Of a DNA stretch of 64,000 nt, positions 19,851 through 32,321 are shown one piece after another. The notes beneath the pieces are model-generated. The model did not search any database. It had not been told where the DNA came from and saw only the letters and a list, made by a program, of their open reading frames with translations. Every line of letters starts with the position of its first letter. The first letter of the stretch is position 1. The stretch comes from Lactifluus volemus (lineage: Eukaryota; Basidiomycota; Agaricomycetes; Russulales; Russulaceae). The stretch covers positions 18,527-82,526 of the forward strand of contig WTXI01000166.1 in assembly GCA_022376515.1 (NCBI GenBank). Direction: 5' to 3'. A program made the translations under genes and the position numbers.

Positions 19851-20379
19851 ATTTCCCAGGCCATCTCATACTTATCTGTTCTAATGAGTTCTTACCCCCC
19901 CGTGCGAGAGGCCTCGTGGAGAACCTGCCAAGCTCTTCAGGATTCATAAATCCCTAGGCGTGAGTGCTAGGCTTGACCAGTTGAAACATGTCCTTAGCAA
20001 CTACGACTGAGGAAACAGTATGACGTTTTCCCAGCCATCTAAAGGGGTTGATGGCCGCCTGGTTCGAGAGGGGACATAAAAGCAAAAGCCATAGTTTAGG
20101 GCGGAGTACTGAAGGCATGTTGTGCGTTGCGCACCACAACCAACTCTGCGCACGACGAAAATACCGGGCTATCGACATACTTGATGACTTCCATCAAGCG
20201 CACGATGTCGAATCCCTTCGGAAGAATATCTCGGCAGATTGATGGAAACCGGCTGAGTGCTAAAAGTCCCAGCAACTCCCAGGTAGCGGCATTATGTGAC
20301 GCGACGCTGATACTCCGGGGTGTCCGGATGGGACCAGTCTGGATCCGGTGAACAAAAAATGCTGAAATGAGAAGATGAT
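19851..20379. other. Duplicated block of unknown content
   Basis: This block is nearly identical to 63271-63780, and its last 100 bp recur at 30626-30740. A minus-strand frame encodes LLALSRFPSICRDILPKGFD and a following helix-like stretch (IVRLMEVIKYVDS). I do not recognise it, and stops interrupt it. It may be a remnant of another captured gene or non-coding sequence. Confidence 0.35.
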
Positions 20380-21973
20380 TTGAAAATGGCCTCAGATGAG
20401 CTTGATCATGTTCTGAAGCCAGTGTGGCAGAGTGATAGCATGCACGGATGCACGGCGATTTGGATCTTTTAAGTTTGGGTTGGTTCGCTTAGTCATTACT
20501 CGAATCTCGCCCTTGCCCATCCTCGCTCTCGGTTTTCCTCAATGCGATATCACAGCCACTGAGGCTCAGTACCGTCAACACGGTCGTGTGCATCACCTCC
20601 TTCAGGATCTGGAGGCACGAGTGAGGAATGTCTACGAAGCTTGGGATCGCCCACCTGCTGCCCACGCCTGTCCCCATCCCCATCTCACCCCCGCCTATGC
20701 CCGCCTGCCCTGACTTATTCGTTTGTCCGTGTCTACATTTATGCCCACCCCTGCTATTGAAATCCGCCTTTCCCAACTTGTCCACCCCTGCCCGCCTGCT
20801 AACACCTGCCTGCCAGCACCCGTCCATGCTCCGACAGTGACATAAATCAGCCATTGGAGCGTGCAAACTCGTATCACATTCAAGAGTCACCACTAGCAGC
20901 CGTATCTCACATCAAACACGGCCCGGGCGGTACACACACACCATCACGAACTCGGAACGGTTCCGACCAATGCTCGCTTACGGAGCTCGAGCCTCACGCC
21001 ACTCGCAAGAAGTTAGGAACAAGGAATGCAACAACTCCACGAGGTCAGCGATGATGGGTCGGGGACGGAGGAAGAAAGGAAGAAAAGGGGCGAGGATAGT
21101 ATGAAAGGGAAAACGCGGTGTTTTAAAGGTAGCAGTCACGCAGACCTGTGGATTGTCGAAAACGAGCTAATCGAGTGTCGATCCGAGAGCGAACTGGGTG
21201 AGAGTGGACAAGTCAGCTTTGGGTAAATAGGGAGTATTCCGAAAGAAGTTCATGGAATACCAGACGTGGGGCAGATCCACCCAAGAAGCATAATTCCAGT
21301 TTAAGGAATGTCAACGCTAGAAATGGCGCCTGCATAATAGAAGTGTTGCACATCGCTGAAGAGGACTTGCCATTTCCTTGTCTTGCCCTATCTCCCCTTG
21401 AGACAGATTGCCTCTAGGCGCAATATATATCATAGTATAGTATTCCGGTACAATATCCAACAACTAGAACGCATGGCCCCTAGAAAGCAACTCGACTCGT
21501 GCCCAAGGGCCTGCGTAACAAGGGGATCTCGCCATACCTCTAGCAACTTTTCGAGGATGAACCATCTAGCGCGCGTCTGTCTTGCGGACGGGGGAGAATG
21601 CACCATGCTCGTCCCACTGTAGTGTTGAGAGACTCAAGAAGTGGACAGCGTCAGGATGATCGACGCCCGAAGTCGGTGATTTTCATGATTGAAGCGCACG
21701 ATATACGCTCACAGGCTGATCAGTTTTATGATAACTCAGAGTCGATTATGATATGACCCACTTGCGTGGATAGTCTAGAGCGGAGGTGCGACTGCTATAA
21801 CAACCACGACAATGTTCACGTTTTCCCTCTCTGAGCGGCCATTCCAAGGCCATCATGTGCTGAGTCTGTGTCAAGCTCGATGGAGGATCGCCGGGCCGAA
21901 CGTGTTCCAATGGGGTAAACCTTGTCAACATGCGGGCGGCACCTTGTTGCCTCAACCTCTCACCTCGACTACA
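20380..21973 (+). promoter_or_regulatory. Full leader block of NLR copy 2
   Basis: This is a long 5' block shared with copy 3 (30626-32321) and, interrupted, with copy 4. It contains a pyrimidine-rich stretch (about 20640-20830), a purine-rich AGGAAGAAAGGAAGAAAAGG tract (about 21068-21087), the conserved AATTCCAG segment (from about 21296) and an AT-rich CAATATATATCATAG tract (about 21421). There is no convincing gene, only short frames. It presumably carries the promoter and 5' UTR; no start site can be placed from sequence alone. Confidence 0.5.
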
Positions 21974-24900
21974 ATGTCTCTTGCACAACCACATTCGTAT
22001 GCCAAAGTCTATTACATTCCTTCTCGCGAAACATTAATCATTGGTACAGCCAAGGTCTTCAAACCCCCGAAATAGGGTACCTCAGACTTCCATTTAATTG
22101 TCATTTTTGCTCACATAATTGCCTTTGACCAGTGCTCAGGTCATCGAAACGCCACAAAGATTTCTCCCTCTCGAGGTGACTGGTACGTAGGTTGGTGATC
22201 CCATCGAGATGTGTCCTATAGTAAGCCCGTTTCCCCGTCAGTACTCAGGGCGCACAATCTTCCTCGTCTCAAGACCGTCTTTGGGAAGAAAAGACGGTTT
22301 TACGTCACTGTGACCAACGAGGCCAGAACATGGCAGACACGACTTGTTCGAAGCGTAGGACAGCGCGTGGAATGGAACCAGGTTCTGGACTCCTTGTACG
22401 AAATCTATATTATTTTGTATTATTTATTTTTTTACAATCGAGTCTCTTGCAGTGCTGTACTATCACTATCCCGTGTGACAGCATCTCTTTATGCGAAAAG
22501 GGCCATGCGGAATGACATCCTTGTTGGAAGGCATGAGATACTCTGTGAACCTCAACACGGTTCGTCTTGTTAGATTCTTACTCACACTCATATGACTCAG
22601 CACGTAGTAGACCTTGACATTATTTTGAGCCATGATGGCGGTCATTCAACGGAGCCGGTCACACTCTTCTTGAAGATCACAGTCTCACCAAATGCGAGTC
22701 CCTGCCTGACTGCTCCGGTCATCACCGTGAACCACACAGCGATCGATTTGGACAGCCCGCCGGTCATTGAAGGAAATGCCGCACCTCCTACTGTTCAAGT
22801 CAATGATGAAACCACCCAACTAGCGGTAGTCACCGCTCCTCTATTTCCTTTATCCGGGACCAGTGAACTTCCCATTGAGAGCAGTACTTCTGTGCGACCG
22901 GTATCGGACAGCCAGACGGAGATGCCACGCATCGCTCTCCGTCGTGCTGAGGAGGCTGTGAATACGATGGAATCATGGGGCATGGCCGTTGGAGTCGTCA
23001 AGCAGGTGATGGATGCTGTCAGTCCGGTCGCATCAGTATGCCCAAAGCTATTTTGCCTTTTCTTGGCCGAGTTAATTTCCGTACTCCAGCTGCATCCCTA
23101 CGCAAGTCTAGCATGGAGTCTGCTCTCAAAGATTCCCGAGGTGTGTCACCTTGCCTTGTCGGAGCATGCGGGACATTCATTATTTTTTGTCTCTTCGTTT
23201 CTAGACTTTGCTACAGCAGGTTCAGCGTGACGACAATGTCCGATCACTATTTGAAGCCATATCCGATGCGTTTACGTTTTCAAAAGATGCAGACGCTTTG
23301 AGGAGGATCAAGCCAGAGTCTCTTCAAGCGAAAATTCTTGAGGACATGCTGGAACGGGTCTCGGAAATTAGCAAATTTATTGAATCGTATGCGAATGATG
23401 TGCGAGTCGGTACGTTGTCCTGAGCCCGTTGGTTTAGTCATTATTAACATACTATTTGCAGGGAAGCGGACTTGGAAGAATATCCGTGGCCAGGTTGACG
23501 GGAAAGTCACACAGTACCGCACCATCCTCACCCGACTGCGAGACGATTTTCTTGCGCGTGCTGCTGTCACGACGGAGGTTACTGTGCTTCGAATCCAGGA
23601 CGATGTGAGTAATATTATGCCAAACAAGCAGGAGTTGCTCGACTCAATAGCGCGAATATAGCTTAAAGCGATGTCGAACCAAGCATTAGAAGCCGGTGCG
23701 TAATATTTATGGCCACGAGATCATGATCTGACAAACGGCACACAGAATTCAGTTCCATAATCAGGGAATTGCCTTACAAGGGAGGCTGGCGATTCGGCGA
23801 TGAGAAACGCTGTCTTCCTGGAACACGCGAAGATTTCTTGGATCATATCTTCAAGTGGGTCGAGAATCCCGAATCCGAACGTGGGCTCGTGCTCTTTGGC
23901 CAAGCAGGCACTGGAAAGTCCTCGATAGCACATGAAGTCGCACGCCATTTCGAGGACAAGTGTCTCGGATCTTACTTCGCCTTCGTTCGGAAGGAGGGTT
24001 CCAAAGACGAGGCATACAAGCTTTTCACGACACTTGCCTGTGATCTCTCCAACAGCTATCCTGTGTTCAAATTCGCCCTCGGGAGGGTCCTTAAGGATCA
24101 TCTGTCGCTCCGTGGTACCCGAGACCGTCGTACACTTTTTGAACGACTCATCCTCGAACCGCTCAAGGATCTACAAATTCGTGATCCAATCCTTATCGTA
24201 ATCGATGGATTGGACGAGAGTGGAGATGCGAGTGGCACCAAAGGATTACACACCTTCCTTGCTGAACATCTTCTCGAGCTCCCTTCAAAATTCCGTATTC
24301 TCATCACATCAAGGCCGGACGATGGCATCGAAGCTGCGTTTTCTGATGCACTATCTGTCCACACGCTCTACATGGATGATGACAAGCTTTCTGCGAAAAC
24401 GGAGGACGACATTCTCGCGTACTTTCAGGACGCGCTCCATCCAGACGCTTTCAAGGACTATGGCGTGAAACTATCAAAGGCAGCGGAGGGCCTGTTCCAG
24501 TGGGCTTCTGTTGCATGCGGATTCATAAACAACCCCCCTGATAGTTTCGGCTTCAGTGAGAAAAAGGTCGTACAGCGCTTGTTGGGACACTCTCGAGGTC
24601 GGGATGGACAAGATCCGTTGGAACAGTTATACGAAGAAGTTCTCGAGGGATATTTCAGATCGCCTGCAGCACAGATGTTATTTCGATCCGTGATGGGACA
24701 AATTTTTGCCGCGATCGAGCCCCTCACCACCAGTTCCCTGATTGCCCTGCGTCGACATGCACCCAAAGATGATCCCGAGGATCCTGACCCCGAAGATTCA
24801 GATCAGGTTCTCAAAATGCTCGGACATCTTGGCTCGGTCCTGAGCAATGTCACTTCATTCGATGGAATGCGACCGATCATTCCTCTCCATACTTCATTCC

Positions 24901-27625
24901 GTGACTTTCTAGCAGATGAGAAGAGTGGGGCATTTCATGTCGACTTTGGCAAGGCGCACCGTCGGTTGGCACATTCCTGTCTTAGTTTAATGCTCGATAA
25001 ACTCAAGTTCAACATTTGTAAACTGGAGTCGTCATATCTCGCGAACAAGGATGTCCCAGATTTGGAATCTCGAATTTCCGAGCACATTCCGTCCGCTCTA
25101 TCGTATGCCTGCATTTTTTGGGACGACCATCTAGAACACCTTGCTTTCGAACGAGATCTCTTCATAAAGTTGCGATCCCTGTTCGAGACAAAGTTTCTGT
25201 TCTGGCTAGAAGTGCTTAGCATGAAGAACAGTGTTGGCCTTGCATCGCCAGCAATGGCATCTCTAAAGATGTGGTTGCAGCGGAAGGTGGGTACATCCTA
25301 TAATTATAAATGGCGTGTAGTGACTATTTCGTAAAATCACAACAGCCCCAAATGGACGTGGAGAATCTCCTGGCATTGGTGAACGATGCGTTCGCATTTG
25401 TGCGGTATTTTGGGATGACAATAGCAAGAAGCGCCCCGCATATATACATATCTGCTCTGCCTTTCGCACCATCCTCTTCCCGCATTATCGAGCATTACCT
25501 TCACTTATTCCCCCACACATTATCTTTGGAACGCGGGCAATTGTCTCATTGGCCGGCGTTGGAAATGGTGATTCAGGCACATGACGAGCCGATCTATTCC
25601 GTTGCATTCTCGCCAAATGGGCAGCGGATAGTGTCAGGCTCGCGAGACCACACGATTCGGGTGTGGGATGCCACGACGGGGGAGCTTGTAGCGGGCCCGT
25701 TTGCTAAGCACACCGATATCGTCTTTTCTGTTGCATTTTCGCCGGATGGACAGCGGATTGTCTCGGCCTCGAGAGATCGCACGATTCGCGTGTGGGATGC
25801 CGCAACAGGAGATGTTGTAGCGGGCCCGTTCGTTGGACATACTAATACGGTCGGATCTGTTGCGTTCTCACCAGACGGGCAGCGCATCGCGTCTGCCTCG
25901 AACGATCGCACGATCCGTATATGGAATGCTACAACAGGAGAGGTTGTAGCAGGCCCGTTCACTGGACACACCGATTGCGTCAACTCTGTTGTATTCTCGC
26001 CGGACGGGAAGCGCATTGCCTCTGGATCGCATGATCGCACGATTCGCCTGTGGGATTCTGCGGTAGGAGGGATCGTGGCGGGCCCATTTACTGGACACAC
26101 TGAACCAGTGTACTCTGTTGCCTTTTCACCGGATGGGGAGCGCATTGCCTCGGCCTCGTTCGATCACCCAATTCGTGTTTGGAATTCCGCAACGGGAGAG
26201 GTCATGGCGGGCCCGTTTAGTGGACACGCCGATACAGTTTATTCTGTTGCATTCTCACCTGACGGGCGGCGTATCGCCTCCGCCTCGAGCGATCGCACAA
26301 TTCGTGTGTGGGACGCCGCAACAGGAGAGATCATTGCGGGCCCGTTTACTGGTCACACCGATTCAGTCTTTTCTATTGCTCTCTCACCGGACGGACAGCG
26401 CATCGCTTCGGCCTCAGAAGATCGCACGATTCGTGTGTGGGACTCCACCACAAGAGAGGCCGTAGCAGGTCCGTTTACTGGACATGCCCACTCGGCCTTT
26501 TATATTGCGATCTCGCCGGACGGGCAGCGTATCGCCTCGGCCTCAGCAGATCACACGATTTGTATTTGGGATGCCACAAAAGGAGAGGTCACAGCGGGCC
26601 CGTTTACTGGACACACCGGTTGGGTTACTGGTGTTTCATTCTCACCAGACGGGCAGCGAGTCGCTTCGGCATCGTACGATCACACGATTCGTGTGTGGGA
26701 TGCAGCAACGGGAGAGCTCGTAGTGAGCCCGTTTACAGGACACAATGATTGGATCAATTCGGTTGAATTCTCACCGAATGGGCAGCGCATCGCTTCGAGC
26801 TCGGCAGATCGCACAATTCGTGTGTGGGATGCTGCAACAGGAAAGGTCGTAGCGGGCCCATTTACTGGACACACCGATGCCGTCTCCTCTGCTACATTCT
26901 CGCCAGACGGGCGATGTATCGCCTCGGCCTCGCTCGATCACACGATTCGTGTGTGGGATGCAGAAACAGGAGAGTTTGTAGTAGGGCCGTTTATTGGGCA
27001 CAGAGACTGGGTCTATTCTATTTCATTCTCGCCAAACGGGGAGTGCATTGTTTCAGCCTCATACGATTGCACGATTCGTGTGTGGGATGCCGTAACAGGA
27101 GCACTTGTAGCCGGCCCATTTACTGGACATACGAGTGGGGTCAACTCTGTTGCATTCTCACCAGATGGGCAGTACATTGCCTCCGGCTCTGAAGATCGTA
27201 CGATTCGAGTGTGGGATGCAACAACAGGAGATCTGGTGGCGGGCCCATTTACTGGACACGCCGATGCAGTCGAATCTGTTGCATTCTTGCCGGATGGACA
27301 ACGGATCGCCTCGGCCTCAACAGATTGCACGATTCGCATGTCGCATGTCGGAACCCTGTGCACCGCCTCGGCCTCGCGAAGTTGCGCGATTCATGCGGAC
27401 AAGCGAAGAACGGAAGACATTGACAAGTTCCCGGTCAATAATGATGGTTGGGTGTGTGGGGAGAATGGAGAGCTTCTTTTATGGATTCCCCAGATTCACC
27501 AGCCATATTTCAATAGGTCCAACACTGTATGGATTGCAGGCAGAAACTATACCCAGCTTGATTTCTCAAACTTTGTACATGGATCGAATTGGGCTATGGT
27601 ACATGTTCCTAGTTCATCTAGCTAG
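21974..27625 (+). CDS. NLR-type receptor, copy 2 (1680 aa model)
   Basis: Exons are 21974-22006, 22050-22076, 22140-22182, 22242-22395, 22453-22559, 22611-23035, 23090-23140, 23205-23409, 23462-23604, 23662-23695, 23746-25286 and 25346-27625, totalling 5043 nt. Domain order and motifs are as in copy 1: Walker A GQAGTGKS, Walker B LIVIDGLDES, 14 WD40 repeats and a GENGELLLWIP tail. Exons 1, 9 and 10 and intron 10 (GTGCGT...CACACAG) group it with copy 1. WD40 repeats 11-13, with an AETGEF segment, instead resemble copies 3 and 4, so the gene is mosaic. The residue before each SVAF and after each SAS differs from the equivalent repeat of copy 1. It appears intact. Confidence 0.9.
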
Positions 27626-28040
27626 TGTCGGTACACTATGTATGTATGCCATCCCAAAATTCACCGGCAGAGGTAGCACCAGTGAATCTATGATTATAAT
27701 TCATCACAGGTGTGTCGAAGTCTTGAGTCTTGGGAAGATGTTCGTGTTATCCATTCTTCGGGCAATATCAGTCACGTGACCCAACCAGTTGGGCAGATTG
27801 TCCCAGGTGACGATTTGCGCATGCGACATCACGGACTTCTTGGTGGAGTCAATTTCCCCAATCTGATTCCATCCAAAATCCAGGCACACACACCAGTACC
27901 TTCTTGACATACATATATGAACAGAGGGGCCGCGAATCAAGTACCTATCATAATGAGAGCAACGAACAGTTCGTTTAAGGGTGGGGGGAGAAGGAGGGAG
28001 GTGTATAGTAGGGGCTCGTCTGTCTGTTCGGTTCGCGATT
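27626..28040. other. 3' flank of NLR copy 2, shared with other units
   Basis: No gene is seen. It is near-identical to 14134-14539, including the CACGTGACCC motif. Confidence 0.55.
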
Positions 28041-30625
28041 TATGGTGAGCCATTCAGGAAAGACGAGTGCTGCGTTGGCGACGCCAGCCTTTCAGGGAGG
28101 AAGAGTGGTACAGTCGGGATCAACTCGTGGTACAGTCGGGATCAACTCGAAGATATGCTGTCCCGTACCATGCGCAGGTCCGCCTGAACCAGGGCGCCCT
28201 TGTGGTACGTCTTCTGTGCGCATGACCCCATGCACGCGCGCCTCTTGTGATGGCGCCTCTTCCCAGCTTCCATTAGGGCCTGGAGCAGGGAGTGGTAATG
28301 ACGCCCCACGCCCGTCCCAAATGCATCGCAGGTCATGGCCCGGAATAATCTGGCACAGTCATCCAGTTTCAACATGTCGCACTTCGATGAAGCGCGAGTC
28401 GAAGATCAGGATGTATGGAGGGTGCCATGCGACATGCTCTGCGGTACCCTCCCACTCGATCGTACCCTTCGTGCGACTTGGGTCCCCATGTCGATTCAGA
28501 TACAACCCGAATTCTGCGAAGAAAGATGAGCATCAAGAGAGGAAGCGAAAGTACATGAAGAATTACCATCGTAGCACAGTAGGAACTCGTTCTCGCTAGA
28601 CCGGAACATACCCATTGGACGACATGACTGGCGTCGTTTAGCGAGCTTCTCGTGACGAGGATCGTCACGTTGTGAAATAGTTACGCTCTTGAAACTGCAG
28701 ATAACGGATCAGACATGAAACGCGTAAATGAGGTACGAAGAGAGAAAGACTGACTCGGAGAGATCCATGATCTCAAAGCCCTTTGTGCAGAGAATGGCGA
28801 TCCTGTCTTTCAAGAAGATGAGGTTATACAATTCTGACGGGAGGAAGAAGTCCTGTCAAGTGGTGTCAACAGTGGGGTTCGTTCCCGGAGGTCGGAGAAC
28901 GTATACGTACTCGGTAGACTCGGAACCACTCTGAGCGAGGTTGGCGCCAGCCAAGTCGGGAGCTGAGAGATACGGGAGCTTTTGTTCTCTCGTTGATCTT
29001 GCCAACAACGGGCTCGAGTACGCGAAAAACACTATCAAGCTAACCGCCACGTGAGATCGACTGAGGGGACAACTAGGAGAGAACTTTACCCGTTTCTTCT
29101 TCATGTAAATGACAAGGGTGCGTCCTCCAAGACTCCCAACGCTGAAAAGTGTGAACCATTGAGCTTCTGGGGCGATGTGTTTGCAGTATTTGGAGATGAA
29201 GGTACGAGTGCCTCAATATGGTATACAAAGAGCGACTGAAAAAAAAATAGAATTTATATAATAAATAAAACTCCGAGGTAGGTAACATAGAAAGGGTCTT
29301 TTCCCCTTTCACCTTGTCGGCAAGAACGAGGATAATTCCGAAGTTCTCTAACATCGCACATTGCGTAACCATCTGTGCAACACCCTGCGCATGGCTTCAA
29401 GGTGATTTGAGCATACAGAACAGCATCACGGCAACTCGAAAAAAAAACGCCCTCACATCGAGAATCGTGCCGGTAGCCGATCCAGACACCCTCCGCGCAA
29501 CCGACCGCGAGAGCGCGGCCATCAGCGGTAGCTAGAAACGAGCAAATTTAGCAACCATGCTTTTTGTCTAAGCCGAGGCTTGCTTACTAAACGGACGGCA
29601 CGGAGGAGCAGGTGACCTTCCCAGTAAACGCAATCTCCGTATTCCAAGACTGATTCCCCGGTGGCGAGAGCATAGACGGGACAACAAAGGTGTCCGAGCT
29701 GAGCGTCTCGACTTCGAACACCTTGTTCGACTTCTGCACAACCTTGCGCAACCCAATCGCTTCCTGAGGCTTCTCCTTCCAATCGGATCGGGCCTGAGTC
29801 GATTCGGCGTACACAGCGTACAGCCCTCCGAGTCGGCCAGTGTGGCACGGATACACGGCGCGGGAGTCGGTCACCGGTTCCGGGTTGACACCTGGGGTGT
29901 TTACTTGTGCTGCATCGCCCTTACCTCCGCCAAATCCACGGAGCAGGCCAATGCCACGCTGTGTGGGGGGTCGGTAAAGTTTGCAAGGGTCAACAGATCC
30001 AGGGGAATAGGCTGGATTATACTACCATCCTTCTCTTTGTCATCACCACTGTGCGCAATCACACATAGTGCGACGTCTCTCCTCCATTTTTGTTGGACTT
30101 AGAGTAATTGTCGAACAACAGAGCAAACAGTTCGCACCCATCCACTCCATTCGAATCCCGTATCCGGCTGACGTAGGAGTTTTCCTGTGTAAATAACCGA
30201 CCGATTTTCGGCCAACAAATCCATATCCTACAACAGACAGTTTCTCACCCGGCTGACGCGAGTTGGGGAGGACAGACTACTCACCACCATCTCGCCGGGC
30301 TTGAACACCAAATTCGAATTGTACCGCCACAACTCGACCTTCTGATTCGCGGACGTGACATTTCCTTGAGCAGCGATTTGATGACTTCGATGACCTGAGG
30401 AATGCTCTCGTGGTCCCGGTGACCCTCGGTGCTGGCTTCCATTATGCCCTTCAGCAAAAGCTCGTACCGCGCGAGACGTGGGATCGGTCGGTTCACAAAG
30501 TTCTTCATCTCGAGGCGGTTTGCATCCGGATGACGCATACATTGCTGTAGGCAAAACCCAAAAAAAAAAGGATGACTCCATACACGCACGGAGGCCATGA
30601 TAGCGAAACACGAACCTCCACAAAT
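28041..30625 (-). pseudogene. RhoGEF DH-PH-CNH fragment, unit 2 (longest copy)
   Basis: On the minus strand a DH-domain end (PDANRLEMKNFVNRPIPRLA, ELLLKGIMEA, IPQVIEVIKS; about 30545-30350) begins after a CCTACAG acceptor. Next are QKVELWRYNSNLVF, a PH region (PIPLDLLTLANFTDPP, then GLYAVYAESTQARSDWKEK; about 30060-29640), the helix VVQKSNKVFEVETLS, and the start of CNH (AVGCAEGVWIGYRHDS; VTQCAMLENFGIILVLADK at about 29360). A GTGAAA...TTTCAG intron follows, then the CNH exons seen in unit 1. Stops around 30110-30200 and an 18-bp-spaced direct duplication near 28115-28150 show decay. It corresponds to the C-terminal half of a Rom2/Tus1-type Rho1 activator. The upstream end is cut by the next leader. 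Confidence 0.82.
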
Positions 30626-32321
30626 GCTGAGTGCTAAAAGTCCCAGCGACTGCCAGGTAGCGGCATTATGTGACGCGCGATGGTGATACTCAGGGGGTGT
30701 CGGGGGTGTCGGGATGGGACCAGTCTGGATCCGGTGAACATGAGAAAGTCACCCCGAAAATGGCTCGATCATGTTGTGAAGCCGGTGTGGTAGTGATAGC
30801 ATGCACGGACCACGGCGGTTTGGATCTTTCAAGTTGCGTTGGTCCGCTTAGTCATTACTTGAACCTCGCCTTTGCCTATCCTCGCCCTCAGTTTTCCTCA
30901 ATGCGATCTCACAGCCACTGAGGCTCAGTACCGTCAACATGGTCGTGGGAATCACCTCTGGAGGCACGAGTAGGGAATGTCCACGAAGGCTGGGATCGCC
31001 CACCTGGTGCCCACGCCTGTCCCCATCCCCATCTCACCTAGCCCATGGCCGCCTGCTGACGGCTGCCCTGATTCATCCTTTTGTCCGTGTCTACATTTCT
31101 GTCCACCTCAGCTGTTGACACCCGCCTTTCCCGACTTGTCCATCCCTTCCCGCCTGCTAACACCTGCCTGCCAGCACCCTCCCGTGACTCCCATCGATGC
31201 TCCGACAGTGACATAAATCAGCCATTGGAGCGTGCAAACTCGTATCACATTCAAGTGTCACCACTAGCAGTCGTATCTCACGTCAAACACGGCCCGGGCG
31301 GCACACACACACCATCACGAACTCGGAACCGTTCGGACCAATGCTCGCTTACGGAGCTCGAGCCTCACGCCACTCGCTCCATGCAAGACGTTAGGAACAA
31401 CGGACGCAACAACTCCACGAGGTCAGCGATGATGAGTCGGGGACGGAGGAAGAAAGGAAGAAAAGGGGCGAGGATAGTATGAAAGGGAAAACGCGGCGTT
31501 TCAAAGGTATCAGTCACGCAGACCCACGAGGAGTGTCGATCCGAGAGCGGACAAGACAGGTTTGGGTAAATAGGGAGTATTCCGAAAGAAGTTTATGGAA
31601 TACCCAACCTGATGAGTCGTTGTAGAGTGGGGCAGATCCACCCACGAAGGACAATTCCAGTTTAAGGAATGTCAACGCTAGAAATGGAACCTGCATAATA
31701 GAAGTGTTGGACACTCGAGATCATGTTATCACTGATGAGGACTTGCCATTTCCTTGTCTTGCCCTATCTCCCCTTAAGCCTAGGCGCAACATATTATTAT
31801 AGTATTCCAGTACAGTATCCAACACCCTGAGCGCATGGCTCCTAGAAAGCGACTCGACTCGTGCCCAAGCGCCTGCGTACCAAGAGAATCTCGCATGGTC
31901 TTCGCGCCATACCCCTAGCAACTTTTCGAGGATGAAGCATCTAGCGCGCATCTGTCTTGCGGAAGGGGGAGAATAATGTGCAATACTCGTCCCACTGTAG
32001 TGTCGAGAGCCGCAAGAAGTGGACGGTGGTTTTCGGGATTGACCGCCAAATGCTTGGAGCGTACGACACCACTGAGAGTGAGATACGCTCACAGACCTAT
32101 AATAACTCTGAATCAATTATGATGTGACCCACTCGGGTGTGTATAGTCTAGACTTTAGAGAGGTGTGACAGCTATAACAGAAAAACGATGAGCCAATTCC
32201 AAGGCCATCCCATGGTCTGAGTCTGCGCTCGATGCCACGCCACATTGTGTAAGCCTGTGTGTCGGTTTGAGGAAGTTGTCGACATGCGGACGTTGTTGTC
32301 TCAACCTCTAACCTCGACTAC
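30626..32321 (+). promoter_or_regulatory. Leader block of NLR copy 3
   Basis: It starts with the TGAGTGCTAAAAGTCCCAGC segment shared with 20267 and 63670, continues through the pyrimidine- and purine-rich tracts, and reaches the start codon. It is joined abruptly to the RhoGEF remnant. Several short insertions and deletions distinguish it from the copy 2 leader. No gene is supported. Confidence 0.5.

Noticed and set aside
21473..21622. A 49-codon frame (MAPRKQLDSCPRAC) in the NLR leader, present in several units
   Set aside because: Bases are conserved equally in all positions and the frame is changed in units 3 and 4. It is better explained by duplication of a leader.
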